Shown one piece after another: positions 14,552 through 22,278 of a stretch of DNA of 25,579 nucleotides. Source of the stretch: an uncultured beta proteobacterium (lineage in GTDB: Bacteria > Pseudomonadota > Gammaproteobacteria > Burkholderiales > Burkholderiaceae); NCBI GenBank assembly GCA_903892315.1, contig CAITHY010000159.1, positions 1 through 25,579 on the forward strand, given 5' to 3'. Position 1 is the first letter of the stretch, and each line of letters starts with the position of its first letter. The position numbers and the translations under genes are program-made. The notes beneath the pieces were generated by a model. The model was given only the letters and a program-made list of their open reading frames with translations. It ran no database searches and was not told where the DNA came from.

Positions 14552-14566
14552 GTTAATACAATTAAC
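14552..14566. promoter_or_regulatory. Palindromic operator-like site between divergent genes
   Basis: GTTAATACAATTAAC is a perfect 6-bp inverted repeat with a 3-bp centre, midway between the divergent MOSC and DMT exporter genes (38 bp from either start). Size and placement are those of a dimeric repressor or activator site; no regulator gene adjoins it. Confidence 0.4.
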
Positions 14567-14589
14567 GCTACACACGACAAAGGGTGACG

Positions 14590-15462
14590 GTGAATAAAGA
14601 AAGCAAAGGAATGCTGATTGGCTTTATTGGCATTCTGATTTTTAGCTTAACACTGCCAGTCAGTAAGATTGCGGTTTTAAGCTTTAACCCTTATTTCATT
14701 GCCTTTGGCAGGGCAACCTTGGCAGGGTTAGTTGCACTAGCCTATCTTGCTTGCAAAACAGAGGGCATGCCCACGAAGGTGGATTTCGTGAAATTTGTTG
14801 TCATAGCTCTAGGTGTCGTATTTGGGTTTCCCATCTTTACTACCGTTGCCATGACCCAAGGATCCTCTTCACATGGGGCGGTGATCTTGGGGATGATGCC
14901 GCTTGCCACAACTGTTATTGGGGTGCTGCGCTTTAAAGAGCGCCCCTCCTTGGGGTTCTGGCTGGTATCTTTACTGGGTGCTGGCTTAGTCATTCTCTAC
15001 GCTCTAATGAAGAGCTCCGGCAGCTTTACCTATATTGACGGCCTTTTAGTGCTTGGCGGAATTAGTGCCTGCATTGGTTACGTTGAGGGCGGTGAGCTCT
15101 CCAGAAATATGAATCCGCGCGCTGTCATTTCTTGGGCCCTGGTCATTTCCTTGCCGCTGAATATAGTCATGAGTTGGCTTACCTGCAGCCCAGAATATAT
15201 TCATGCAGGTGCCGTGGCATGGACTAGCTTTGTTTATCTGAGTTTATTCCCCATGTTTCTTGGCTTTTTCTTCTGGTACGAGGGTCTTGCTATTGGCGGT
15301 ATTGCGCGGGTCAGCCAAGTTCAGTTAATTCAACCATTTTGCACTCTGGTAGCAGCAAGTGTTTTGTTGGGTGATTCGCTCACGGCGATGAATTTAATCT
15401 TTGCAGTGCTCGTTGTATCTACCGTCATACTTGGAAAAAGAATGTTGGTAAAACGGGCTTAG
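14590..15462 (+). CDS. DMT superfamily (EamA) transporter
   Basis: Inner-membrane transporter of about 290 residues with ten predicted helices formed by two EamA domains. The opening GFIGILIFSLTLPVSKIAV and FGRATLAG are typical, as is the end of domain two, FFWYEGLAIGGIARVSQVQL. Members export amino acids, metabolites or drugs; none can be inferred. The start is ambiguous: GTG 14584, GTG 14590 and ATG 14611 are all in frame. I prefer GTG 14590 because AAGG at 14579-14582 lies seven bases upstream. A strong bidirectional terminator follows. Confidence 0.9.
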   Translation: MNKESKGMLIGFIGILIFSLTLPVSKIAVLSFNPYFIAFGRATLAGLVALAYLACKTEGMPTKVDFVKFVVIALGVVFGFPIFTTVAMTQGSSSHGAVILGMMPLATTVIGVLRFKERPSLGFWLVSLLGAGLVILYALMKSSGSFTYIDGLLVLGGISACIGYVEGGELSRNMNPRAVISWALVISLPLNIVMSWLTCSPEYIHAGAVAWTSFVYLSLFPMFLGFFFWYEGLAIGGIARVSQVQLIQPFCTLVAASVLLGDSLTAMNLIFAVLVVSTVILGKRMLVKRA

Positions 15463-15485
15463 TGCTATTTGTAGTCATGCAATTC

Positions 15486-15514
15486 AAAAGCCCCGTGATA
15501 TCGGGGCTTTTTAA
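15486..15514. terminator. Strong bidirectional intrinsic terminator
   Basis: AAAAGCCCCG (15486-15495), six-base loop, CGGGGCTTTT (15502-15511) then T-rich. The ten-pair stem has A residues on one side and T residues on the other, so it can end both the rightward DMT gene and the leftward small basic gene. Confidence 0.92.
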
Positions 15515-15697
15515 TTAAGCAACAACAGCTTTTTGTTTGCTGAGTGCTCGCAATATTTTGCTTTTCTCTTTAGGTTTGGTGCTCGCTTCTAATAACTTAG
15601 TCAGTTGAGCGGTATTCAGGGGGCCCAAGCGCGCCTTTCCTGTTTTAGTGAGCATCGAGTCGTTTTTTCTGGTTCTTTGATTTTGGCCTACAGCCAT
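15515..15697 (-). CDS. Small basic protein of unknown function (60 residues)
   Basis: Leftward frame from ATG 15697 with a usable ribosome-binding site (AGGAA) upstream and a proper terminator right behind its stop, which supports it being a real gene. The product is Lys/Arg-rich with few acidic residues. It starts MAVGQNQRTRKNDSMLTKTG and contains a helix-prone middle (LNTAQLTKLLEAS) and a basic tail. The composition suggests nucleic-acid or ribosome association, but no motif proves it. No family recognised. Confidence 0.7.
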   Translation of the reverse strand: MAVGQNQRTRKNDSMLTKTGKARLGPLNTAQLTKLLEASTKPKEKSKILRALSKQKAVVA

Positions 15698-15825
15698 GGA
15701 GTTTTCCTAGAGTAATGGAATGATGAATCTCAGAGACTTTCTGAAGAGATTCCCCTGTCTAGGGCGCACAATAGTGATCACAGTCCAGAATAACAGTTAA
15801 CAAGCCTAGAAGCTATGATGTAGCC

Positions 15826-16062
15826 ATGATCAACCTACCCAACCTAATTTTTGCCCTGGTTATGGGCTTCTTAATGTCCTTAAGCATTACTCTTGCTACA
15901 ACATTTGTTCGTGTTGGCCTTGCAGAAAATTTCTTTTGGGTTTGGCTTGAGGTTTGGTCAGTGGCTTACCCGGTGGCCATTGTTTGTATTCTGATTTACA
16001 GGCCTTTTGCTAGCAAAATTACTACACAGATTATTCGGGTCCTGGGCCTCAATAAGCCTTAG
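15826..16062 (+). CDS. DUF2798-like small membrane protein
   Basis: 78-residue protein with two predicted membrane helices (about 5-27 and 42-60) separated by a short loop containing FFWVWLEVW, ending in a basic tail. The layout (MxFxxSxxxT in helix one, WxxxWxxAYPVA before helix two) fits DUF2798, a family with no assigned function. No good ribosome-binding site is visible. It is followed after 22 bases by a small lipoprotein gene on the same strand. Confidence 0.75.
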   Translation: MINLPNLIFALVMGFLMSLSITLATTFVRVGLAENFFWVWLEVWSVAYPVAIVCILIYRPFASKITTQIIRVLGLNKP

Positions 16063-16084
16063 CTTATAGACAAGGAATTATGAA

Positions 16085-16330
16085 ATGAATGCATTGATGA
16101 AGTCATCTATCTTAAGCATATGTGGTGTATCCATATTGAGTGCTTGTGCTGCGGTGTATACCGATGCATCAGACTCTAATCACGTTACTTTTCTCAATAG
16201 TAGCGGCGAATCAATTGAGCAATTAACTCAGAAGGCCAGCGCCTACTGTGCACAGTATGGCAAAGTTGCCTCGTACAAAAGTAGTGACTCTCAGTTGGTC
16301 GCTGTCTTTGATTGCAAAACAACACGCTAA
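16085..16330 (+). CDS. Small predicted lipoprotein (81 residues)
   Basis: Signal peptide with the lipobox ILSAC (lipidated Cys21) after MNALMKSSILSICGVSILSA. The mature 61 residues contain VTFLNSSGESIEQLTQKASA and two Cys, in AYCAQYGK and VFDCKT, which could pair. AAGGA (16072-16076), eight bases upstream, supports ATG 16085. Convergent with prfC, only 22 bp away with no obvious terminator between. Family not recognised. Confidence 0.78.
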   Translation: MNALMKSSILSICGVSILSACAAVYTDASDSNHVTFLNSSGESIEQLTQKASAYCAQYGKVASYKSSDSQLVAVFDCKTTR

Positions 16331-16352
16331 TTTAGTAGATCAACTACGCGAA

Positions 16353-18002
16353 TTAGCCTGCCAAATCGGATTGATAAATTAATCCGGCATGCTCCCTGAG
16401 AGCATGGAATTGAATGGACTCCCAACGTTGTTGGGCAACATCTAACTCTGATTTATGTGACGCCAAGAAAACAGATGCGCCCACCACGTCTTCCGCCATG
16501 CGGTGGATATTTTCTTGAGTAAATTTTTTCAATGCAACGGGATCATCTGAGCTAACCCAACGAGCTAGGCTGTACCGGGCAGGTAGAAGACGCACTTCCG
16601 CGCCATATTCAGTTTGGAGACGATGGCTAACCACTTCAAATTGAAGTTGGCCGAACGCACCAAGTAGCATGGTGCCGCCTGCCATTGGCCTAAAGACCTG
16701 AATAGCACCCTCTTCTCCGAGTTGCATCAGTCCAGTGCGTAGTTGTTTTGAGCGCAACGGATCGGCAGACTCAACCATGCGGAAAATTTCTGGTGCAAAG
16801 AAAGGTAGCCCAGTAAATTGCAATTGCTCACCTTCGGTTAAGGTGTCTCCTAGGCGGAGCAAGCCATGATTGGGTAGGCCGATGATGTCGCCCGGAAAGG
16901 CCTCATCCAAAATATCACGTCTTTGCGATAAGAAAGACAGCGCATTATTGGTTCGGACTTCTTTGCCATTACGACAAATCTTGAGCTTCATGCCGCGCTG
17001 GAAGTGGCCAGAACAGATACGTAAAAAAGCCACACGGTCACGATGCGCTGGATCCATGTTGGCCTGAATCTTAAAAACGACGGCTGAGAATTTGTTTTCA
17101 GCAGGGCTGACTTCACGTTGCAAAGCTTTGCGTGAGCCTGGCGATGGTGCAAGCTCTACCAATGTATTAAGAATCTCACGCACGCCGAAGTTGTTGATGG
17201 CCGAGCCGAAGAAGACGGGTGATTGGCGTCCAGCCAGAAAGGCCTCAAGATCAAAGGCTGGCATTGCTTCTTTGATGAGCGCTACTTCAGCCAAAGCGTT
17301 TTCTAGGTCTGCGCCCAGGCGCCCTTTAAGGGCCGGATCATTAATATCAACCACTGCATGTGAGTCTTCAGTAACGCGGTCTTCGCCTGCTTTAAACATG
17401 CGCATACGAGAATTGGCGATATCAATCACGCCGGCAAATGATTTGCCCATACCAACCGGCCAAGTGAATGGCACCACTTCAATACCAAGTGCGGTTTCAA
17501 TCTCATCCATCAATTCCATTGGAGGCTTAACCTCGCGGTCCATCTTATTGATGAATGTCACGATAGGTGTATTGCGTGCGCGGCAAACTTCAAGCAAGCG
17601 CAATGTTTGAGATTCAACACCATTTGCGGCATCAATCACCATGAGAGCGGAGTCAACTGCAGTTAACACACGATAGGTGTCCTCTGAGAAGTCTTGGTGG
17701 CCTGGTGTGTCTAATAAGTTAATGATGCAATCGCGGTATTCCATTTGCATCACTGAGCTTGCTACAGAGATGCCACGCTGCTTTTCAATTTCCATCCAGT
17801 CGGATGTTGCATGACGACTGGCTTTACGTGCCTTAACACTTCCCGCAATCTGAATAGCGCCTGCATACAGCAATAACTTTTCAGTAAGCGTCGTTTTCCC
17901 CGCATCTGGGTGAGAGATGATTGCAAAGCTTCGACGTCTAAGTACTTCTGCGCCTGGAGTGCTGGGGGTAGGAGTTTCGATGGTAATTCTGCGTTGATTA
18001 AT
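16353..18002 (-). CDS. prfC: Peptide chain release factor 3 with an apparent ATT start
   Basis: RF3 is the translational GTPase that recycles RF1/RF2 from the ribosome after peptide release. Domains follow EF-G order: G1 P-loop SHPDAGKTT (30-38 if counted from ATT 18002), G3 DTPGH (98-102), G4 NKMD (152-155), then the beta-barrel domain and the C-terminal RF3 domain. The whole is 549 residues, close to the usual 525-540. The oddity is the start. The first in-frame ATG/GTG/TTG is TTG 17873, which lies past the P-loop and would give a dead GTPase. The frame upstream is open from 18002, right behind a TAG. It contains only ATT (18002 and 17987) and ATC as near-cognate starts. ATT AAT CAA at 18002 may stand for an ancestral ATG. 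The rRNA pseudouridine synthase gene ends 37 bp upstream. Confidence 0.88.
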   Translation of the reverse strand: MNQRRITIETPTPSTPGAEVLRRRSFAIISHPDAGKTTLTEKLLLYAGAIQIAGSVKARKASRHATSDWMEIEKQRGISVASSVMQMEYRDCIINLLDTPGHQDFSEDTYRVLTAVDSALMVIDAANGVESQTLRLLEVCRARNTPIVTFINKMDREVKPPMELMDEIETALGIEVVPFTWPVGMGKSFAGVIDIANSRMRMFKAGEDRVTEDSHAVVDINDPALKGRLGADLENALAEVALIKEAMPAFDLEAFLAGRQSPVFFGSAINNFGVREILNTLVELAPSPGSRKALQREVSPAENKFSAVVFKIQANMDPAHRDRVAFLRICSGHFQRGMKLKICRNGKEVRTNNALSFLSQRRDILDEAFPGDIIGLPNHGLLRLGDTLTEGEQLQFTGLPFFAPEIFRMVESADPLRSKQLRTGLMQLGEEGAIQVFRPMAGGTMLLGAFGQLQFEVVSHRLQTEYGAEVRLLPARYSLARWVSSDDPVALKKFTQENIHRMAEDVVGASVFLASHKSELDVAQQRWESIQFHALREHAGLIYQSDLAG

Positions 18003-18017
18003 CTAAGGTCGGAGGCA

Positions 18018-18023
18018 ATTATA
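18018..18023 (-). promoter_or_regulatory. Possible -10 element for prfC
   Basis: On the minus strand a perfect TATAAT sits 15 bases before ATT 18002, with a poor -35 (TTCTGA) 16 bases upstream that overlaps the end of the pseudouridine synthase gene. If used, transcription would begin about eight bases before the ATT, giving an almost leaderless message. Confidence 0.3.
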
Positions 18024-18039
18024 AGCGCGCCAATGTGCT

Positions 18040-18777
18040 TCAGAACTGCTCATGAGCCCCTACGTAGCGCCATTGCCCGGGAGGCAGGGGCCCCAATGAG
18101 ATGCGACCCATTCTGACGCGCTTGAGGCCAATCACTTTGAGACCCACCATCTCACACATCCGGCGAATTTGGCGCTTACGCCCTTCACGCAACACAAAGC
18201 GCAGTTGATCTTCATTTTGCCAACTGACCTGTGCGGGTTTAAGTTCGACCCCATCCAGCGATAGACCATGCCTTAGGCGATCCAAATCTTCGAATGACAG
18301 TAGACCTTCAACGCGCACTAAATATTCTTTTTCAACAGGACTGTTTTCACCAATCAATAATTTGGCAATGCGACCATCTTGTGTGAGAACTAGCATGCCA
18401 GTAGAGTCAATGTCCAACCTGCCTGCAGGTGCCAAGCCCTTTGTATTGAAGCGAGGGCTTCTGCCCTTATCTAGGGGGCTGGGAAAATAATTTTCAGGGG
18501 TAATCAAAGAAGCCGCTGGTTGATATTCCTGTTCGTCGTCATAGTGAGAAATGTAGCCAACGGGTTTATTCAGAATGACAGTAATACGAGAGGCTTGCTG
18601 TGCTTTGGCACCAGATTGCAATTCAATTTTTTGATGACGATAGGCGCGCACACCCAATTCGTTCACAACTTCACCATCGACTGTTACTAGACCTTGCTCA
18701 ATATATGAATCTGCTTCACGTCGCGAGCAAAGACCCATCTCAGAGAGTAATTTTGAGACGCGTATTTTTTCTTCCAT
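18040..18777 (-). CDS. rRNA pseudouridine synthase, RsuA/RluB/E/F family
   Basis: Converts a specific uridine in ribosomal RNA to pseudouridine. 245 residues from ATG 18777. An S4 RNA-binding domain (about 5-55: RVSKLLSEMGLCSRREADSY) is followed by the catalytic domain with the signature GRLD at 119-122 (Asp122 the nucleophile), KEYLV, and the C-terminal EGRKRQIRRMCEMVG block. The charged insert around residues 79-112 and the overall length are closest to RluF/RluB types, but the target uridine cannot be fixed. An in-frame TTG at 18795 would add six residues. prfC lies 37 bp downstream, so two ribosome-related genes are neighbours. Confidence 0.92.
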   Translation of the reverse strand: MEEKIRVSKLLSEMGLCSRREADSYIEQGLVTVDGEVVNELGVRAYRHQKIELQSGAKAQQASRITVILNKPVGYISHYDDEQEYQPAASLITPENYFPSPLDKGRSPRFNTKGLAPAGRLDIDSTGMLVLTQDGRIAKLLIGENSPVEKEYLVRVEGLLSFEDLDRLRHGLSLDGVELKPAQVSWQNEDQLRFVLREGRKRQIRRMCEMVGLKVIGLKRVRMGRISLGPLPPGQWRYVGAHEQF

Positions 18778-18879
18778 GTCTGCATTATCCGGCAAAGGCC
18801 GTCTCTAATAGGATCAGAGTAATATGTCGGAATAGTTACGCCCAAAACTGCTTACAAATACCAAATAAGGGAAGACAAA

Positions 18880-20208
18880 ATGACCGTCACTTTAAAAAAG
18901 CCACCTATCTATAAAGTCCTTTATTTTCAGGTACTTACAGCCGTTGTAATCGGTGTTTTGCTGGGCCATTTTTACCCAAGCTTGGGTACGGAAATGAAGC
19001 CATTTGGGGATGCCTTCATTAAAGGCATCAAGATGTTAATTGCCCCCATTATTTTTTGTACTGTAGTTCTGGGTATCGCCGGCATGGAGGATATGAAGAA
19101 AGTTGGCAAAACTGGTGGACTAGCGTTACTGTACTTTGAAATTGTGAGCACTATCGCTTTGGTAGTTGGTCTAGTCATTGTGAATGTACTTCAGCCAGGC
19201 GCAGGCATGAATATTGATCCGGCAAGCTTGGACACTAAAGGCATTGCTGCGTATACCGGTCCCGGGAAAATGGGCACCACCACCGATTTCTTAATGAACA
19301 TTATTCCGAGCAGTGCGGTTGATGCGTTTGCTAAGGGTGAAATTTTGCAAGTCCTTTTTATTGCAATATTGTTCGGATTTGCATTGCATAAGTTCGGCGG
19401 TCGCGGAACGATGGTGTTTGACCTCATTGAAAAAACATCCCACGTTCTTTTTGACATGATTGGCGTCATCATGAAGTTTGCGCCTATTGGCGCATTTGGT
19501 GCAATGTCATTCACTATTGGCAAGTATGGAATTGTTTCGCTGTTCTCATTAGGTAAATTAATGGGTTCGTTTTATTTAACCTGCTTTTTCTTTGTGTTCA
19601 TCGTTTTGGGAATCATCGCGCGAATGAACGGATTTAATATTTTTAAATTCGTGCGCTACATTAAAGAAGAGCTGTTAATTGTTTTGGGCACCTCATCATC
19701 CGAATCCGTCTTGCCGCGCATGATGGAAAAAATGGAGTTGTTGGGCGCTAAGAAAGCTTGTGTTGGCCTCGTTATTCCAACGGGCTATTCATTCAACCTA
19801 GACGGCACCTCTATTTATCTAACAATGGCCGCAGTATTTATTGCGCAAGCAACGAATACGCCGATGACACTCATGCAGGAGGTCACGCTCTTGCTGGTGC
19901 TGTTGCTCACATCTAAAGGTGCAGCAGGCGTAACGGGTAGCGGCTTTATTGTTTTGGCAGCCACTCTCTCTGCTGTCGGGGATGTTCCGGTTGCCGGTTT
20001 GGCGATCATCTTAGGTATCGACCGCTTTATGTCTGAGGCACGAGCGCTAACGAATTTGGTTGGCAATGGCGTGGCTACAATTGTGGTTGCTAAGTGGACT
20101 GGCGAGCTAGACCAAAAACAATTAACTAGCGTACTCAATCGCGATAGCTGGATTGAGGCACAAGAGCCTGAGGTCATTTTGGATCAGCGACAAGAGAAGA
20201 TGAAGTGA
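18880..20208 (+). CDS. dctA: C4-dicarboxylate:cation symporter
   Basis: Imports succinate, fumarate, malate and related dicarboxylates with protons or sodium. 442 residues, eight membrane helices and two re-entrant hairpins of the DAACS fold. The Ser-rich hairpin HP1 is [16 protein letters not shown] (about 267-282), and the family signature [20 protein letters not shown] follows; the [13 protein letters not shown] hairpin HP2 and the Asp/Arg helix ([20 protein letters not shown]) are intact. AAGGGA before ATG 18880 supports the start. The next gene begins 20 bases behind, so the pair is likely an operon. DctA rather than GltP is favoured by overall similarity; the substrate range is inferred. 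Confidence 0.93.
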   Translation: MTVTLKKPPIYKVLYFQVLTAVVIGVLLGHFYPSLGTEMKPFGDAFIKGIKMLIAPIIFCTVVLGIAGMEDMKKVGKTGGLALLYFEIVSTIALVVGLVIVNVLQPGAGMNIDPASLDTKGIAAYTGPGKMGTTTDFLMNIIPSSAVDAFAKGEILQVLFIAILFGFALHKFGGRGTMVFDLIEKTSHVLFDMIGVIMKFAPIGAFGAMSFTIGKYGIVSLFSLGKLMGSFYLTCFFFVFIVLGIIARMNGFNIFKFVRYIKEELLIVLGTSSSESVLPRMMEKMELLGAKKACVGLVIPTGYSFNLDGTSIYLTMAAVFIAQATNTPMTLMQEVTLLLVLLLTSKGAAGVTGSGFIVLAATLSAVGDVPVAGLAIILGIDRFMSEARALTNLVGNGVATIVVAKWTGELDQKQLTSVLNRDSWIEAQEPEVILDQRQEKMK

Positions 20209-20228
20209 TTCTTTAATTTGGAGACGCT

Positions 20229-20852
20229 GTGAAGAGAAGACAAGTTTGTTTGTTATTCATAGCAATACTGGGATTTAGTGAGATAACGCTTGCGCAAACG
20301 CGCTTTCCAGAAATTCCAGTTGAACAATACACCTCAGACCAGCAAAAGGCTGCTAAGGAATTTGAGGTAGCACGCAAAAAGGCTCCCTGGGGGCCTTTTG
20401 CAATGTTGATGTACAGTCCGCAACTGATGAATAATGCTCGTGCTATGGGCGACTATCTGCGCTATAACTCTTCATTCGATAGTCTCTTAAGTGAGTTTGC
20501 AATTCTGATTACCGCACGTGAGTGGACGCAAGACTATGAGTGGTATGTTCATTATCCGATTGCCATCAAAGCGGGATTAAAACCGGTCATCGCTCAGGCA
20601 TTAAAAGAGGGCAGAAGACCGGAAGGCATGAGTGAAGATGAGTCGATAGTCTACGATTTCACTATTGAGCTGCAAAGATATAAGCAGGTTTCGGATGCTA
20701 CATTTGCTAAAACTGAGAAGCGTTTCGGTAAAAAAGCTACGATCGATTTAGCGGGGATTGCAGGGTATTACACCTTTCTGGCCATGGAAATGAATATGGC
20801 CAAGCATCAGATACCAGCGGGCGCTGAGCGCTTGCCCCGTTTGCCCGAATAA
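20229..20852 (+). CDS. Exported carboxymuconolactone decarboxylase-like (AhpD fold) protein
   Basis: 207 residues with a signal peptide (about 1-22, ending TLAQ). The rest is an all-helical AhpD-like domain with the block LLSEFAILITAREWTQDYEW followed by YVHYPIAIKAGL, typical of carboxymuconolactone decarboxylase family proteins. It lacks the CxxC of AhpD peroxidase partners, so a thiol redox role is unlikely. The start is GTG 20229 with GGAG five bases before it. It follows dctA closely and ends three bases from the convergent kinase-USP gene, leaving no room for a terminator. Substrate unknown; an extracytoplasmic place is unusual for the fold. Confidence 0.87.
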   Translation: MKRRQVCLLFIAILGFSEITLAQTRFPEIPVEQYTSDQQKAAKEFEVARKKAPWGPFAMLMYSPQLMNNARAMGDYLRYNSSFDSLLSEFAILITAREWTQDYEWYVHYPIAIKAGLKPVIAQALKEGRRPEGMSEDESIVYDFTIELQRYKQVSDATFAKTEKRFGKKATIDLAGIAGYYTFLAMEMNMAKHQIPAGAERLPRLPE

Positions 20853-20855
20853 TCT

Positions 20856-22274
20856 TTAAGTGCGCACAATATGAACGCTGCAGGGCGCCTCTTCGACAAT
20901 TTTAGTCATTGAGGTTCTCCAGGGTGTGACCTTATTAGGCAGCTTATGTGATGCTCCAATCAGAATGAGGGATGCGTCATTGTCTTTGGCAAACTCAACG
21001 ATTCGAGAAGCGGGATCAAGCGCCTCAAGTACGTGATATGAAATTCTTTCGGGCGGCAATCCAAGTGGCTTGGCCCAATCCATCAGTTGTACTAGGTGCC
21101 CACGCACGATACCGCTAGCGGTTTGACTTTCATGGCTGCCTTCATAGGTTGGTGTACTGGCAATCGTGCTCAAGCAAATTAAGCGACTTTCAGGATAAGC
21201 CTGTAATAAATTCTTTGCTGTGGTTTGCATGCGCTCACGCAGATCTTCATCGGATTGGCGGGTATCTATGGCGGCAATCATGAGGGGTGCATCAAGACTG
21301 CCCATGCTGGGCCGTGGGCTGGGAGAGGGCTCGTAACCGGCGGCCTTGAACATTCCTTTGAGGCTTTCCCAAAAGCTGGGCGGCTCAACCCGGTCTGCAC
21401 GTTCTGTGAGCGTAACACCTTCGGGATCTCGCAATACTTGACGTAAGCGCGCAGCACTTTGGTAGCGATCTGCAGCGCGTGGCTCGAGGCATCTCAGTAC
21501 CACTTCTTGTAACCAGCGTGGAATTTCTCTGCGAATTGCACGTGGTGGAAAGGGTTCTGCCCACATCCTTTTGCGTAGACCGCTCATCGTTTGAGGGTTA
21601 CCAAATGGCAGTTCGCCAGTCAGCAGCTCGTACATGATCACGCCAATAGAAAAAATATCGCTGCGAGAATCAGAGCGAATGCCTGCCACTTGTTCGGGAG
21701 AAATATACGGCGCAGAGCCAATACCCTTACGCATCTCTTCCGCAAGTAAATCTGGATATCGAGCGTGGTGTGACAAACCAAAATCAATGAGGGTTAACTT
21801 CCCCTTCTCATCAATCAAAATATTTTCAGGCTTGACATCAAGGTGTATGGCATCTTGTGAGTGCAGTGATTGAACGGCTTGCGCTAAATCTGCCCCAATG
21901 CGCACGATTTCATCAATCGTAAATACTTTGCCTTCTTTGATGGAGTCCTCTAATGGGCGGCCATCAACCCTTTCCATTGCAATATATGGGCGCGTGGCCA
22001 TATTGCCCGAACCTAGATATTGGGGAACGTAAGGACTTTTTAGGGAGCGCAAGATAGTGAGTTCGGTTTCAAAGCCGATCAAACTCTCTACCGGTTGGTC
22101 TCTACCAACGCGCGGGATCTTTAGCAAAATAGGTACATCTATACCCTCTTTAGTTGCTGAAAAAAGGCTGGCCATTCCGCCGCGATGAACTTCCTTGCCT
22201 AAGACAAACCCATCTACTATTTTGCCTTCTTGAAATATGTCGTCTACTGCTTCAATGTCAGTATTGATAGGCAT
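20856..22274 (-). CDS. Serine/threonine protein kinase fused to a universal stress protein domain
   Basis: 472-residue two-domain protein. The N-terminal Hanks-type kinase (about 20-300) has a Gly-rich loop (KEVHRGGMASLF), a candidate ATP lysine in LLKIPR (Lys52), the catalytic loop HLDVKPEN (144-151), DFG (164-166) and SPEQ (192-195, the APE equivalent). HLD replaces HRD, so it is not an RD kinase, but the Asp, Lys and Asn needed for catalysis are present. A Pro-rich linker (about 325-355) leads to a UspA-like domain (about 355-472) with ILIGAS and the closing PCSVHIVR. No membrane helix. I start at ATG 22274-22272, four bases behind the phosphoesterase stop; the frame extends upstream inside that gene. 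Likely a cytosolic stress-linked kinase; targets unknown. Confidence 0.9.
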   Translation of the reverse strand: MPINTDIEAVDDIFQEGKIVDGFVLGKEVHRGGMASLFSATKEGIDVPILLKIPRVGRDQPVESLIGFETELTILRSLKSPYVPQYLGSGNMATRPYIAMERVDGRPLEDSIKEGKVFTIDEIVRIGADLAQAVQSLHSQDAIHLDVKPENILIDEKGKLTLIDFGLSHHARYPDLLAEEMRKGIGSAPYISPEQVAGIRSDSRSDIFSIGVIMYELLTGELPFGNPQTMSGLRKRMWAEPFPPRAIRREIPRWLQEVVLRCLEPRAADRYQSAARLRQVLRDPEGVTLTERADRVEPPSFWESLKGMFKAAGYEPSPSPRPSMGSLDAPLMIAAIDTRQSDEDLRERMQTTAKNLLQAYPESRLICLSTIASTPTYEGSHESQTASGIVRGHLVQLMDWAKPLGLPPERISYHVLEALDPASRIVEFAKDNDASLILIGASHKLPNKVTPWRTSMTKIVEEAPCSVHIVRT

Positions 22275-22278
22275 TGAT

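Noticed and set aside
17092..17610. 172-codon rightward open frame inside prfC
   Set aside because: It is antisense to the conserved GTPase region of prfC; its translation has a low-complexity Arg/Ser character and no start signal.
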